Source: Deroplatys truncata
Lineage: Eukaryota; Arthropoda; Insecta; Mantodea; Mantidae
Length of the DNA stretch: 64,000 bases
Direction: 5' to 3'
Assembly: GCA_030765065.1 (NCBI GenBank)
Contig: CM060990.1
Coordinates: forward strand, 281,445,341 to 281,509,340
The notes beneath the pieces were generated by a model. That model had not been told where the DNA came from and did not search any database. It worked only from the letters and a program-made list of their open reading frames with translations. Positions 1 through 12,026 of this stretch are shown here, in pieces (positions within the stretch are counted from its first letter, which is position 1; each line of letters opens with the position of its first letter). Both the position numbers and the translations under genes were made by a program.

Positions 1-37
1 GGTCCGATCCAAGCTTAATTACGGGTGTATTGTTTAT

Positions 38-1290
38 TTGTCGGCACGTCCATCTGTGTTACGTCGATTGAATGCCATTCACCATCGTGGCATAAGAGTC
101 GCTACAGGGGCCTTTCCAACTAGCCCTGTACCCAGTCTGTACGCAGAAGCTGTAGAGCCTCCGCTGTCCTTTCGGCGTGAGATCCTTTTGTTCAGCTATG
201 CTTGTCGGCTCTCAAGCTTGCCTAACCACCCGTCCTTTGATTTATTTTACGAGGATTTGCTTGATCGACAAGCGATGTCTATGTCGATATACTATGTCTT
301 TTCTTCTGCATTACTACCTCCAGTGGTTCGATTTCGACAACTCCTTCGGCATTTGGACGTTACGCCAGCGCCGGCCCTTCCCAGGGGGGAAACGCTTTTT
401 CCTCCATGGTTGCGCGCTGAGGCCCACCGTCACCTTGGGCTACCGTCGATGCCGAAGACGGAGACCCCTTCTTCAGTCTTAAGATCGGCTTTTTTAGAAG
501 TACGGGCGCAATTCGTGGATTTTCGTTTTATCTTTACCGATGGATGTAAGACTGATGCTGGAGTTGGATGTGCCTTTGTTTTTGGTCAATGTAGTTTTAC
601 GTTTCGTTTACCTGGACAATGTTCGATTTATACCGCCGAACTTTATAGTATCTATCAGGATCTTTTATGCATCCAGCGGCGTAATTTACAGCACTGTGTT
701 GTTTGCGCAGACTCCCTGCGTGCCCTTCAGAGTATTAACGCACTGTACAATTACCACCCACTCGTACAGCGCATGCATGACCTGGTCCACTCGCTTGGTA
801 TCTCTTGCATCCGCGTCTCCTTCATGTGGATTCCAGGTCATGTTGGCATCTCAGGGAACGAAATGCCGACGCCGCTGCCAAATCGGCGATTTTATCACCC
901 AGAAGTTTTACCTCTGTTGTTCCCTCATCAGATTTGTTTATTGTTTTACGTCGCCGCATCCTCACGCTTTGGAGCGATGAGTCGACGGCCCTCCGGGGGA
1001 ACAAGTTGCGGTAGGTTAAACCTCTCCCGTTAGTCTGGGCTAGCTCTTCCCGTACTTCTCGTCGGGAAGAGGTAATTTTAACACGCCTTCGTATCCGACA
1101 TTGCATTTTTAGTCATAGTTATTTGCTCAGTGGTGACCCCGCACCACTCTGTAGGCAGTGTGATGCGCCCTTAACGGTGCGTCACATTGTAGCAGAGTGT
1201 CAAGTTTTAGCTTCGTTGCGCGTTCGTGTTGGTCTGCCTGTTGGCCTAGCCAACGTTTTGGCAGACGACGCGCATGCTGTAGAGTGACTT
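38..1290 (+). pseudogene. ORF2 3' part of copy A: RNase H domain and C-terminal zinc-knuckle, frameshifted
   Basis: The reading frame opens in the linker after the reverse transcriptase and runs into an RNase H domain. The first catalytic block reads FTDGCKTD (near 535-558) and a later block reads WIPGHVGISGNE (near 829-864). Just after that block the frame is lost by a small indel near 865, and the continuation lies in another frame. The C-terminal cysteine cluster (C-x2-C, then H and C; about 1152-1200) is recognisable. Expected roles are RNA removal during reverse transcription (RNase H) and nucleic-acid binding (tail). The copy is dead in its C-terminus but keeps the first RNase H aspartate. 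Confidence 0.8.
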
Positions 1291-1601
1291 TTACGTTTTA
1301 TCAGTGACATTGGATTTACCAGCCGCATTTGATGCGCTGAGCGTCTTTTGACTGTGTGATTTTATGTTGTTTTTTAATGGAGCATCTCCTCCCCAGTGGA
1401 CATCTGGCGCTCGTGTCCCTGGCATTCTACAGTTCTTGACACGTTGCTTTACTATTTTATTGACCATGGTTTTAGTGTGTTCGTTTTTAGACTTTGGGGT
1501 TTTGTTTTTTACGTTTTGGACGTCGCGGGTTTGTGTCCCGGTTTTTGATTATGTGGTTTTTTATCTGACTTTTATATTGGACTGTACATGTTATACTTTG
1601 T

Positions 1602-1636
1602 AAGGGCGCTGATGACCTTAGCTGTTTAGCGCCCTT
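1602..1636 (+). repeat. 3'-terminal stem-loop of non-LTR copy A
   Basis: Two 9-base arms, AAGGGCGCT and AGCGCCCTT, are perfectly complementary across a 17-base loop, close to the 3' end of the element. The same structure closes copies B, C and D. I infer that it is the RNA structure recognised by the element's reverse transcriptase to start target-primed synthesis. Confidence 0.8.
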
Positions 1637-1663
1637 AAACCGCATCTCATCATCATCACACCC

Positions 1664-1707
1664 TCGGGTACTGGAGGCTAGCATGGTAACCACTACACCA
1701 CGGAGGA
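1664..1707 (-). mobile_element. tRNA-derived SINE head fragment
   Basis: Read on the minus strand this is a tRNA-like 5' head beginning TCCTCCGTGGTGTAGTGG, with an A-box-like segment. It matches the heads of the full SINE copies at 33731, 36257, 37172 and 45842. The body is missing because non-LTR copy A is inserted where the head would continue. Confidence 0.75.
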
Positions 1708-1739
1708 CAGCAGGAATACGAGGAGAGGTGCTAGCCTAG

Positions 1740-3114
1740 TCAGGGGTTATTGGGAGAGAATGTGTTTATATAGGAGAGACGGGGAAATAAGAGAGAGATC
1801 CTATGCAAGGAGAGAGTTGAAGGAGGGAGATATGTGCTTGTATGGGAGAGATAGGGATAATGGTGATAGGTTCTAGGGAGGGCAGTGTTGCTGCATGTAC
1901 AATGCCCAGTCTTCTACGGGTTAGCACCATCCAGCATTCAGCAGGCGAGCATATCCCACAGTTTGGGTGCAGCATAGTTGTGTATGATTTCACAGCTAGT
2001 TCAGATATAATCGTAGGTATTTAGGATAATTCAGATAGTATCATAGGCAGACAGATTACAGGAGCTGGGTATAGCATAGTTTCGTATGATTTCACATGTA
2101 ATTCAGGTAGTATCGTTGGTATGTAGGGTAATCAGAGTAGTATCACAGGTGTTCGTCATAATTTCAATCAGCGATTTGTATCATAGCTATTTAAGGAATT
2201 TCAGTGATTCAGCTATTTGGGTCATTTTAACAGGTATTTCAGCTAGTATCGTTGATGTTTATGGTAATCCGTGGTGGTAATTTCGAGCAGCTATTTATAC
2301 CAGAGTTATATAAGGTAATTTCACGTGACTCAGCTAGTATCACAGGTATTTAAGTCATTTTAATAGGTAACTCAGATAGTATCACAGGTATTTAGGGTAA
2401 TATAGAGAGAAATTCAATTCTTTATAAACATTTCTTATCCAAAGTTACAATACATTTATACACTTTATTTCCAAATCTTATACAGTTTTATATGTTAAAC
2501 CGTTAATGTGTGAGACGGAGAGGGCTAACTGTGTGTAGGCTTACAGTGAGGTATATGGAAGTAGTATAAATAAATTCATCCGAATCGTTGAGGAGATATT
2601 ATAACGTTTTAGTCAGATTTATTGTTTTATATGGTTACATTTTTTGTCTAAGTATAGCAGCTTTATCAGTTAATCAGTGTTTCTTTAGATAAGGATTATA
2701 AAGGTAGACGTCTCTTCCCTTTATCTAGACTTGAGACCAGCAATAGGATTTGCTCCTCATCGCAGGATTAACGCCTTCCCGTCCATCTTCTTCTTTCTTC
2801 TACAGGCGTCTGCTAGGTGTATACACAGCACATGAGTGAACTTCCATTTTTTTAAATTGTAGACTCGCGGAGAAAATCTTCATCTTGAGATCCACGATAC
2901 ATTCTTTTAAGCGCTGTTTGTAATATTGTAATGCCCATATGCATATTTTGTTACTCCATCCTCAACAAAAACTCTTAGCATCAAAGGGAGTCAATGTGAT
3001 TTTATTCACTTGCACTGTGGTAACAGCATGCTTTCATGACAGGATCAGATTCATATGCGTTCTTATTATTTCCCGGGTTTTAAGACAGTCTGTATAGCTG
3101 TAAAATGTAATGTG
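1740..3114 (-). repeat. Terminal region of decayed Polinton 1, left inverted copy
   Basis: This stretch is the reverse complement, with many small differences, of about 18100-19810. It holds the far 3' end of the PolB reading frame (about 2780-3114, broken by stops), then a non-coding AT-rich part, then a block of short repeated motifs (1990-2400) built from phrases such as AGTATCACAGGTATTTAGG, and finally a GGGAGAGA/TATATA minisatellite (1740-1860). No other genes are seen. It forms one arm of a long imperfect inverted repeat. Confidence 0.75.
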
Positions 3115-3685
3115 CTACTTATTAGCACTACGTTTTATGCCTTTAATCTTTTTTATCTTTGACCCTTGGATATCTAGTGGATACGTCTTAGGTTGCAGTC
3201 CGACAAAGTATAGGATGATTTTGCCATTAGCCTCATCTTTAAATTTCCCCAGCACCTTTTTGTTCTGAGTGGAGTGACATATATGGTTGACAGGATAATC
3301 AGATTTATCATGATGCTCAAGGAAACGTAGCTTATCCTGGTACAAATCTTCAGTTGTCACCGGATGAAGGATTGAATCAGTGTCCATATACATACGCTTC
3401 AGGTTTCCAGCTCCATAATATGGCAACAACACATCGTAAAGATAGGGTACATTAATGTCTTGGAGATGTCCAACACATTCATTCGAATGTATGTAGGCTT
3501 GTTGAATACAATCTGTTGAGAGACCATACGCACAGCAGCTAGATTGGAGGCATATATTGTCCTATCGATAAACGTTGGCTTGGCGATTAACTTTTCCAGA
3601 GTCTTCTCATTTGTAATCAGCCGTATGTGCATATGATTACGCGGGTTCTCCATAATTTTTCCAAACTTGGCGTTGTTAAAGTAAG
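3060..3685 (-). pseudogene. Polinton 1 DNA polymerase B, C-terminal fragment (left arm)
   Basis: Minus-strand sequence encodes the last part of a protein-primed family B DNA polymerase. Motif C is seen as RMYMDTDS (about 3379-3402), followed by the palm/thumb segment containing HICHSTQNKKVLGKFKDEA. Upstream on the minus strand a motif-B-like segment leads in as ENPRNHMHIR near 3630-3655. The frame changes once near 3415. Homology to the plus-strand PolB at 7440-18360 stops abruptly near 3685, inside motif B, marking the break of the inverted repeat. Only about the last fifth of the enzyme is present, so it is not functional. Confidence 0.8.
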
Positions 3686-4008
3686 TTGGTCATTAAGGAG
3701 TTCAAAAATTGAATTTTCTTATTACCTGATGTGAATAAGCGCTCTTTTCTGAACAATTTTATATAAAATAATTATATGTTCTAAAGGTATTTGATTGTAT
3801 ATATAGGGATTATTTAAACTGATGCGCCATATTGAACAACCCCCCCCCCGAACCTGTCACTTCACACATGAATAATGTTTCAACATTCTACACTCCACGG
3901 TATTAGGTATATTTCTGTTTGTGCTTTTGGCTGCTCTGAATAACAAAGGAACGTATTCTACGGCAAAAAGCAGCTACAATCGAAACAAAGTTTGACTTGT
4001 GTTAGCAC
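3686..4008. other. Non-coding junction segment
   Basis: This lies between the broken Polinton PolB and the Mutator-like pseudogene. It contains a run of nine or ten C (3841-3849) and AT-rich sequence. I see no terminal inverted repeat that would mark the edge of the Mutator-like element here. Confidence 0.4.
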
Positions 4009-5760
4009 GTGAAATTTGTGACTTTTTATTTTTGTTCAATTTTGAAGCTAAAATACAGTGAAATAGGAAGAATTAGGAAATTCAATCCTAAACGTAAGTT
4101 TAGAGGCAATCGTTATGTAAAAATGTCTCAGAACTTGACACCTATTTCTGCCTTTTTTGAAGCAGGACCTTCTAACCTCACCACCACTCCCCCAAGTGCC
4201 TCTAGAAGAAAATTAACCTCGTTGCATGAAAATGTCAATGTTCCTGAAGAGGAATGCAGATTAGAGAACTAAGTAAATATTATTATAGATCTCTCTATCC
4301 TTTCTTCATTTAAATAAACACCTTGCTTGTTCCAAGTGTTTTTCTGTACATAGTGTACATATAAGTGAAGTTAAACAAAGTAGGAAAGGGCTAGCCTTCA
4401 AGATAAAATATCACTGCGATTATTGTCAATTTGAGAAGTGCACTAGTACATCAACTGTAAATAGCAGAAAGGTATTTAATGTAAATCTGAGATTTACATA
4501 TACCATGAGATGCATTGAAAAAGGTCAACAGTCTGCACGCACATTTTGTGCTGTTATGTATCTCTCTCTACCAGCAAGTAAATTTATCACATGCAGTGAG
4601 ATAATATTAGAAATTTTAGAGAATTTAGCATTAGGATCCATACTGAATGCTGTTGAAGAAACTAAAGAACTTGAAGGAGGTGCAGATATTACAGCAGTAT
4701 TTGACGGAACATTGTAAAAAAGAGGGCACAATTCCCATAATGCAGTAAAAATTGCTACATCATTTCTTTCAGGCAAAGTGCTAGATGTTATTAATATGAA
4801 AAAATTTTGTAGCGGCTGTGTAAGAGGTATAGAACATAAATGTTTGAAAAACTTTGAGGGTTCCAGTACAAGAATGGAAGTGGAAGGTGTGGTGCAATTA
4901 TGTGCTTATCGGTACAAACACATGGTTTAAAATATGTTCGATACTTGGGAGATGGAGATTCCAAAGTCTTAAACAGTGTTGTGGCGGCAAGGCCATATGG
5001 AAAGTCTGTAACATTAGAAAAACTTGAGTGTATGGGGCATGTGCAGCAGAGAATGGGCTCACATTTGAGAAAAATGTATAAAGACTAGAAACGTGTAAAA
5101 CTTTCTGATGGTAAAACTACCAATGGAATAGGTTGATTCACAGCAGCGGAAATTGATAAACTACAGAATTATTATGGAATGGCAATTCGCAGCAATGTAG
5201 GAAATCCTGAAGCAATGAGGAAAGAAGTTTGGGCTACTTTTTTCCACAAGTAGTCAACAGAGGAAAACCCAAATCATGGTCTCTGTCCTGCAGGAGCCCA
5301 GTCATGGTGTAGCTATCAGTGTTCACTAACAACAGGCTCTCAATATGAGCACAAGCACATTCTGCTATCTGCTGTACTTGAAGAAATTATGCCAGTATAT
5401 AAAGCTCTTTCTGATCCAAAACTACCCCAGCAATGTCACATGGTAAGATACAGAATCAGAATGAAGCATTCAATTGTTGTATATTTCAACGACTTCCTAA
5501 AACAGGTTTTTTGGAGCAACAGCACTGAACATTGGTGCTCTAGACGAACTGATTTGCTTCAACGATGGTTCATACAACAGGGTGCTAGCGATGGAGAGAA
5601 TGGACATCAAACCAGGTGAAAACATGAAGCAAGCACTGAGAACTATGGATCGTGACCGTGTTGCCAAGTCTGAAAAAGTAGCACACATGATTACCAAGGA
5701 GGAAAGATTGAATAAAAGAGGCCAAGAAAGAAAAAGAGAGGACAGGGAGGATCTAAAATA
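4009..5760 (+). pseudogene. Mutator-like (MULE) transposase, decayed
   Basis: Joined across stops and frame changes, this resembles the Mutator-like transposase proteins common in insect genomes. Segments in order are: a leader (MSQNLTPISAFFEAGPSNL, 4122), a cysteine region, TMRCIEKGQQSARTFCAVM (4505), a catalytic-core start AVFDGTL then KRGHNSHNA across a stop (about 4699-4745), a CSGCVRGIEHKC zinc-binding stretch (4810-4845), EGSSTRMEVEGVV, then VRYLGDGDSK, LECMGHVQQRMG, and near the end GSYNRVLAMERMDIKPGEN followed by a charged tail. At least six stops or frame changes interrupt it. In the family the enzyme cuts and pastes DNA using a DDE-type site. Assignment is from motif memory, not from a search. 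Confidence 0.7.
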
Positions 5761-6400
5761 GGATTCCTATAACCCATGAGATTTATAACAATGGTAAGTG
5801 CAATATTTCCCATTTGTTTAACTATTCAATTTTCTCAAAACCACATTTTGCAAGATGTCTGTGCGCTTTTTACCAAAGCTATTTTAGACAGACTTAATAA
5901 ATTTTCAGGCTATGTTACCGGACCAATGGCACGGCTTCCCAACTAGAATCATTGCACTGTGTTAGATAGTTTCAGATTTTCAGTACTTTATATGCAATTT
6001 GTTTTTCGTTTTATTTGCATAACAACCTTTATTTCTCTCTGATACCATAATAATGAGGGTACTTAATTTATGCTAGCAAGGGAACTCTCCACAGCTTATA
6101 GGTAGATGTGAATAAAATGTCAATATATTTTGAAAAGTAGTAGTGGCGGAAAGTGCGCACAAGCATGCACATCTCATACAATTTTTATGAACAAAAGATT
6201 TTGTTAAAACATTGTTTAAAAACTAGTCCTGTGATTTAGTATAACTTTCTGTACATATTTGTAACGTATAAGGATCAGTGATTTGCCCCATAAAAATCAT
6301 GTCTGTAACTAATAGTATTCATAGTATGCTGAAATGAATATTATCTTAATATTTGCCAATTTCTTATGGCTTAAGTACCGACTTAACTTAAGGAGATTTT
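5761..6400. other. Non-coding sequence after the MULE pseudogene
   Basis: AT-rich DNA with no open reading frame of interest and no repeat I can name. It may be the 3' flank of the MULE. Confidence 0.4.
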
Positions 6401-6419
6401 AGAGATCCTTCTCGAAATC

Positions 6420-6903
6420 ATTTGCAGCCAGTTCTTAAATTCCACACACAAAACAACACAAAAAACACTCGTCCAAACATACACATAGACAGTTAAAACA
6501 GGCAAAGTTAAACATGTGCATGCTCTCGCACACCCGCATACACGCCGATAAACACAAACATGTACCGGTACATGAACATAGAAACACACAAAAGGTAAAA
6601 AAACATTCAAATAGACACGCCCACTGACAGCCAGACAGAAAAACACCAACAGAGACAGTTAGACACATACTCGCACACACGCACACTCACGCATAACCAT
6701 ACTTACATGCAACAACACAGACATACACAGAAACACAAAACAACACTCGTCCGAACACAGTCACATACACTCAAATACAGGCAACACTAACAGAAATAGG
6801 CATACACACGTACACACGCATACACACGGATAAACACACATACAATCTCACTCACACGCCTAAACACACACACCCACACACAAAAAGCAGACGCGTACTC
6901 CCT

Positions 6904-6935
<32 letters not shown>

Positions 6936-7260
6936 GACACTCACCGGACACGCATGCACACGCACACACACAGCGCACTAACTTACACACACTCAATTAC
7001 ACATAAACACCTCCAAGCACCTCACTAAACAAGTGAACATGAACGAAGCTATACGAGCATATAACACTTAGATACACACACGCAACACTTCTAACACTCC
7101 ATCCAAGCACACAAACCTGTATGAAGACCTAGGAACACCTCCGAAAACATAAATGTACTCATACAACGCATTCTAACACTTCCTTCAAGCACACGAACTT
7201 GTACGTAGACCTACGTACACGCCCGAACATCTATGTAAACACGTATTAAAATATAAGAGT
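6420..7260. repeat. Degenerate CA-rich repeat tract
   Basis: About 800 bases are dominated by ACAC and ACATACAC phrases with periodic variants such as ACACACGCATAC, and include a (CA)n(TA)n run at 6905-6934. Reading frames on the minus strand here are cysteine/valine-rich by-products of the repeat. It sits directly upstream of the PolB N-terminal region of Polinton 1. Confidence 0.8.
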
Positions 7261-7439
7261 TTAGACCCTTAATCACGTTTTATTATTAAAATTCAGCCTA
7301 TGATTCATCTAAAAGGTACGTGCCCCCTCTATAAATAGCGTACCTTCAGGCAATGGTCTTTATTATGCTGATTAGTCTTGAGGTGTTAACATCGTGTTCT
7401 CTACAAGCATAATCAGTTTTCGGAAGTGTTATCAAGGTG

Positions 7440-10400
7440 AAGGGGTCTACATTACCTTGAAGAGCGATTAATACGTTATTACATCAAGAGTAAAGTTGAA
7501 TAACTTTGCATATAAGGATATCATTCCAAGCGTTACTGGATACGCTTGCAGTAGATGCGGGAAGAAATTCCTGCGAGGTTATGATAAGAGAAAGGATGAG
7601 ATTGCTGCTAGGGCTCTTCAAATGTAAACATTGTAGCGTAACCTTCAACGATGGTTATAAGGGACAGTGGCATGAAGGTGTATGTGAATTAAGCATACTT
7701 GAGAAGAAAAGCAAATTGGAACCTACTAAACATCAATTATTATCAACAATAGATCACTGTGACATGAAAAAACATGAAACTTCATTCGAAGGACGATTAA
7801 AATCGTATTTTAGACGATGTGATTCATCTAAAGACCTGAATATGTACCTGCATGAAGCAAAAAACGAATAATCTAGGCAGTGCATAAAGAGTGCATAAAG
7901 AGTGTATTCACAAGGGTGTGAAAATTAAACTGCTGGTTCAGTGCCGATTTGTGAGCAGTATTGGAGAAACCTGTGAGAAAACATTTAAAACACGGGATCA
8001 GCCTGTGTTTCTAGAAACAGATCTAGACTCCGTAAGAGTCTAGACTTAGAAGCGAAATACAGGAAATTGGCTCCTAAACTGGAGGAGTCACAGTTTAAGG
8101 GTAGGAACTGGGCTTTGCTTGCTTTGGAAGTAGTTTGACTCCATATCAACAAGTACAACCCGTTAGGAGGAAGTAGCTATATACCACTACCGCCATCTGT
8201 TGGAGCTAAAGAAGTTTGTATAAACATCCAGTACTATAGCGACGAGAAATGCTTTAAGTATTCTGTACCAGCCAATTCATCAGCACCAAGCCTTAACGCG
8301 TTAGCAAATACAAACAGATTCAAGGTAATTACGACTTCAGCCGTGTTTCTTGCCCTACTCCACTTTCTCAAATATCTATGTTTGAGAAGCTTAACAGGAT
8401 GTTATCAACGTTTTCGGACTGTATGAGAAGCTTGAGGTGTTTCCAATAAAGGTTGCTGGGACAGAACTACCCCAGCTCGTTCGACGTCAGAAAACTAAAG
8501 ATAGTGGAGTGATACATACGTTTAAGCGCTACTTTATACATTTTGACAATCAGTACGCACGAAGCGGACTCAAGAGACTACAAGAATATGCAGTCATCTA
8601 ATCAACATGATTCTGCAAGGATAGTTATGCCTATCAAGGAGAAATCAAATTTACGGTTTACAACTTTTGAGAGGATTCTGAAAATACCTTATGTCAGCTA
8701 TGAGGAGTTTGAGAGTAATCTCACTCCGTGTCACACGTGCATTTTTAATCCTCAAATTTCATATAAAACACCCATCAAGAGTACACACCAATGAGCTTCT
8801 GTGTTTACGTCAAACCGTCATACGGTGTTGAACACTTCGAAACGGGTCTTCCTAAAAAACCTATGTATATCGTGGATATGATGCTGCTCAGAAGTTTATG
8901 GAATATCTGACATCCCTTGCAAAGAAGACTGATAATATATACAAATCCGCCGGGCCTCTGAAACTTACGGATTAAGAGCAAATCGATTTTTACTCTTCTG
9001 CAGTATGATACTTGTGTCGAATAACCTTTACAGAAGAGAACTGTAAAGTACGCGATCATGATCATATCAGTGGCGAATATCGTGGAGTATACATAATGAA
9101 TGCAATTTGTCCTACAAAACCATAAATATACTCCCGTCACCATGCATAACCTCAGTGCGTATGACTCACATTTCATTGTTAAGGAGACAATGCGGGTGGA
9201 GGTAATGCCTAGCTCTGAAGAAAGCTGTGTATCATTTTCAAGGTATGTAGGTGATATGAAGCTTCAGTTTGTGGATAGCTTTCGGTTCCTGAGTATAAGT
9301 TTGGATAAGCTGGTGAATAATCTAACAATGTGTCACGAAATACTAAAATCCTTCGTAGAAGACAGGTTGAAGCTGATGACTCGTAAAGGAGTATTTCCCT
9401 ATGATTACGTCACTTTATGGGATGTTTTGAACGAAACCTGCCTGCCTCCTAAGAAATCCTTCTGAAATAGATTAAATGAAGAAGAAATCAGTGATGCCGA
9501 CTACAATCATGCTGGAAATGCACGGGAACAGTTTAATGTGAGGAACCTGGGCGAGTACAGCGACCTGTACTTGACCCCAAATGTTCTTCTTCTAGTTCAT
9601 GTCTTAGATACATTTAGAGATCAAATCCTTAAAACACACAAAGTCGACTCCGCTCATCATTTCACTTCTCCAGGACTTACATGGGATGTCATGTTACTAG
9701 AATTCAGCTGGAATTGCTGCAGGATTATGATCAATTACACATAGTGGAATCCGGTATAAGAGAAGGTTTAAGCAAAGTTTCCAATCGGTATTCAGAGCCT
9801 AATAATACGTACATGGATAAGTATAATCCGTCAAGACCAACGCAATTTATCACATACCAGGACGTCAATTACGAATATGGTTGGGGAACGTGTCACGTTC
9901 TCCCTTATGGTGGATTTGAGTGGGTTTCTCCTAACGAAATCAACTTAGAAACACTACGAAAAGATAATCGTCATGGATACATATTAGAAGTGGACATCGA
10001 GCATTTTTCAGAACTTCATGATCTACACAAAGATCTACCTTACCTGCCTGAGTGTATATGAAGCCCAAGAAATCATCTACATAGTAACTGTTAGCCCATT
10101 TGTTGGACCTCGGAAGAAGTATGTAGCACATTACATGCCTTTGAATCAAGCTCTTAATCATGGGTTACGTCCGAGTAAAGTCCATCGTGTGCTACAATTC
10201 CGACAGTCTCAGTGGTTAAAACCGTATTTGGAATTTAAAAATGGGCACGACAACACATGGAAATCATTTCGAGAAGGATCTCTACAAAGTTTTTAACAAC
10301 GCCATGCTTGGAAAAACTATGGAGAACCTGCGTAATCGTATGCACATACGGTGGTTTACAAACGTGAAGACTCTGAAAAAGTTGATGCCAAGCCAACGTT

Positions 10401-10580
10401 TATCGATAGGGCAATATATGCCTCCAATCTAGCTGCTGTGCATATGGTTTCTCGACAGATTGTATTAAACAAGCCTACATAGATTCGAATGAGTGTTTTG
10501 GACATCTCTAAGACATTAATGTACCCTATCATTACGATGTGTTGTTGCCATATTATGGAGCTGAAAACCTTAAGCGTATG
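7440..10580 (+). pseudogene. Polinton 1 DNA polymerase B, N-terminal and central part
   Basis: Plus-strand pieces in successive frames follow the order of a Polinton protein-primed DNA polymerase. The N-terminal cysteine/histidine module is at 7506-7871 (CKHCSVTFNDGYKGQWHEGVC). A segment near 8156-8262 reads NPLGGSSYIPLPPSVGAKE then INIQYYSDEKCFKYSV, typical of the domain before the exonuclease. An ExoII-like block is YDSHFIVKE (9160), ExoIII-like is NLGEYSDLYL (9541), motif A region is decayed near 9860-9930, and motif B is NNAMLGKTMENLRNR (10297). Many stops and frame changes are present. The reading continues after the mariner at 11901. Confidence 0.75.
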
Positions 10581-10582
10581 TA

Positions 10583-11900
10583 CGAGGGCGGATCGAAAAG
10601 TAACGCACAATTTTTTTACAATAAAAGATTAATATTTAAAACAACAACAAAAATCACAAATGAACTTACACCTTTTACCCACTTTTCGACATAGGTACTA
10701 AGTTTCTCAACATATTTCTCCCATCGTTATACCAGTTTCAATATGCCCTGTTCGTAGAAGTCCGTTTCCTTGGAGTATCTGTAAACTGCTGATTTCACTT
10801 CCACATCTGTCGCAATGCGTTGGACGGCCAGGAATTTCTTCATGGGACCAAACAGATGAAAGTCCGACGGTGCAAGGTTCGGACTGTGTGGTGGATGCTG
10901 GAGCACATCCAAACCAAGTTTGGTGATTTTCTGACAAACAGCATCAACAACGTGGGAGTGAGCATTGTCATGACGAATTTTGATACTTCAGCATTCATGT
11001 TGTGGTGTTTGTCACGAAGGGCACGACGCAACTTCACCTATACTTGCATATAGGCTACAGCATTTACAGTGGTCCCGTGTTCAGCAAAGTCCAGCAATAC
11101 AACACCATGCATATCCAAGAACACCGTCACAAATTGATTTCCTAGCAGATTGAGTCACTATTTTTTCTTCACTGGGGAACTAGCATGCTTCCACTCCAAT
11201 CCTTCTGCTTGGTTTCGGGCGTGTAGTAGTATGCCCACGACTTATCACCAGTGGCGATTCCTTTCAGAAAGTCGTGCCCTTCTGCGGTGTACAGCGTTAA
11301 GTGATCCAAGCTTGTCATCATTCGCTGGCCCTTGTGGTTGTCTGTCAGGTTCTTAGGCACACAGCGAGCACTAACTTTACAAAATTTCAACGTGTCACGA
11401 ACAGTATCGCACACCACACCATAGGAAATGTTGAACTTTGTGATAAGGCTCGCAGTTGAACACGCCGGTCGTTCAAAATTGCCGCCTCAATGCCTCTGAC
11501 ATTCTGTGGGGTTGCAATTTCTACCGGCCTCCCGGAACGTGATGAACCACTAAGGTTCGCACGGCCCTCTAGGAAGAATTCACATCACTTGGAGAAATTT
11601 CTACGGTCCATACCATCATTCCCATACACTCCACGCATGTCCCTGTGAATATCACTCGGTTTATGTCCTTTGGTCCACAAATATCGAACCCCACCTCTCT
11701 GCCCTTCACAGGTGGACGACAGTAACATGCACACCATCTTTGTTGCGTAGTTCACGCTTCTCTCGCTAGAACTGCACATGAAATCAAAAATACCCTCTGT
11801 AGTGAGAACTTCAAACTATATCTGTGTGAATTTGCAACATTCCAGCTGCAATACCAAGTCAGAAAACAATTACTGTGCGTTACTTTTCGATCCGCCCTCG
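10583..11900 (-). mobile_element. Mariner element, 1318 bp, with TA target duplication
   Basis: Terminal inverted repeats start CGAGGGCGGATCGAAAAGTA on the left (10583) and are matched on the opposite strand at the right end (11900), identical over about 27 bases. TA dinucleotides flank both ends (10581-10582 and 11901-11902). The length is typical of mariner. It is inserted inside the Polinton PolB gene, exactly within the codons of polymerase motif C (YMDTDS in the left copy). Confidence 0.95.
10700..11790 (-). pseudogene. Mariner transposase, inactivated
   Basis: The minus strand carries the transposase in several frames. The N-terminal helix-turn-helix region lies at 11585-11779 (ending VYGNDGMDRRNFSK). 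The central part at 11169-11417 includes TGDKSWAYYYTPETKQK, where the D of TGD is the first catalytic residue. The C-terminal part at 10727-10912 includes HPPHSPNLAPSDFHLFGPMK. Mariner enzymes normally have SPDLAPSD at this point with the first D catalytic; here it reads N, so the third catalytic residue is lost as well as the frame. Confidence 0.85.
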
Positions 11901-11902
11901 TA

Positions 11903-12026
11903 TATGGACATTGATTCGTTCATTCATCGGGTGACAACTGAAGATGTGTACTAGGATAAGCTACGTTTCCTTGAGCATCTGGATAAATCTGATTATCCTG
12001 TTAACCGTATATGTCACTCCACTCAG
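11903..12026 (+). pseudogene. Polinton 1 PolB, motif C continuation
   Basis: Directly after the mariner the polymerase reading resumes with MDIDSFIHRVTTED and, after one stop, DKLRFLEHLDKSDYPVNRICHSTQ, matching the left-arm copy at 3290-3400. The motif C aspartate-threonine-aspartate reads D-I-D here. The gene is broken again at 12027 by non-LTR copy B. Confidence 0.8.
12014..12026. repeat. Target-site duplication of non-LTR copy B, left
   Basis: TCACTCCACTCAG here is repeated at 17971-17983, immediately after the 3' tail of copy B. The bases are PolB codons, so removing the element and one repeat rejoins the polymerase sequence. Confidence 0.9.

Larger units (their letters stand above)
1..1663 (+). 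mobile_element. Non-LTR retrotransposon copy A, 3' end
   Basis: This is the 3' third of the same non-LTR family found complete at 12027-17970 and 37977-43918; its first bases correspond to about 16350 in copy B, and the 5' part lies outside the window. It contains the end of the reverse transcriptase protein, the RNase H domain, the CCHC-like tail, a 3' UTR, the 3' stem-loop (1602-1636) and a short CATCAT-type tail. The 3' flank is the tRNA-like head of a SINE, so the element inserted into a SINE. The left flank is not visible, so no target duplication can be shown. Confidence 0.9.

Noticed and set aside
3836-3860. C-run near 3841 as the edge of the MULE
   Set aside because: There is no matching inverted sequence on the other side of the transposase gene.
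6383-6996. Cysteine-rich minus-strand frames
   Set aside because: They are translations of the CA-rich repeat tract, with V/C periodicity from GTGTGT.
9940-10161. Minus-strand frame opposite PolB
   Set aside because: It is a shadow of the decayed polymerase.
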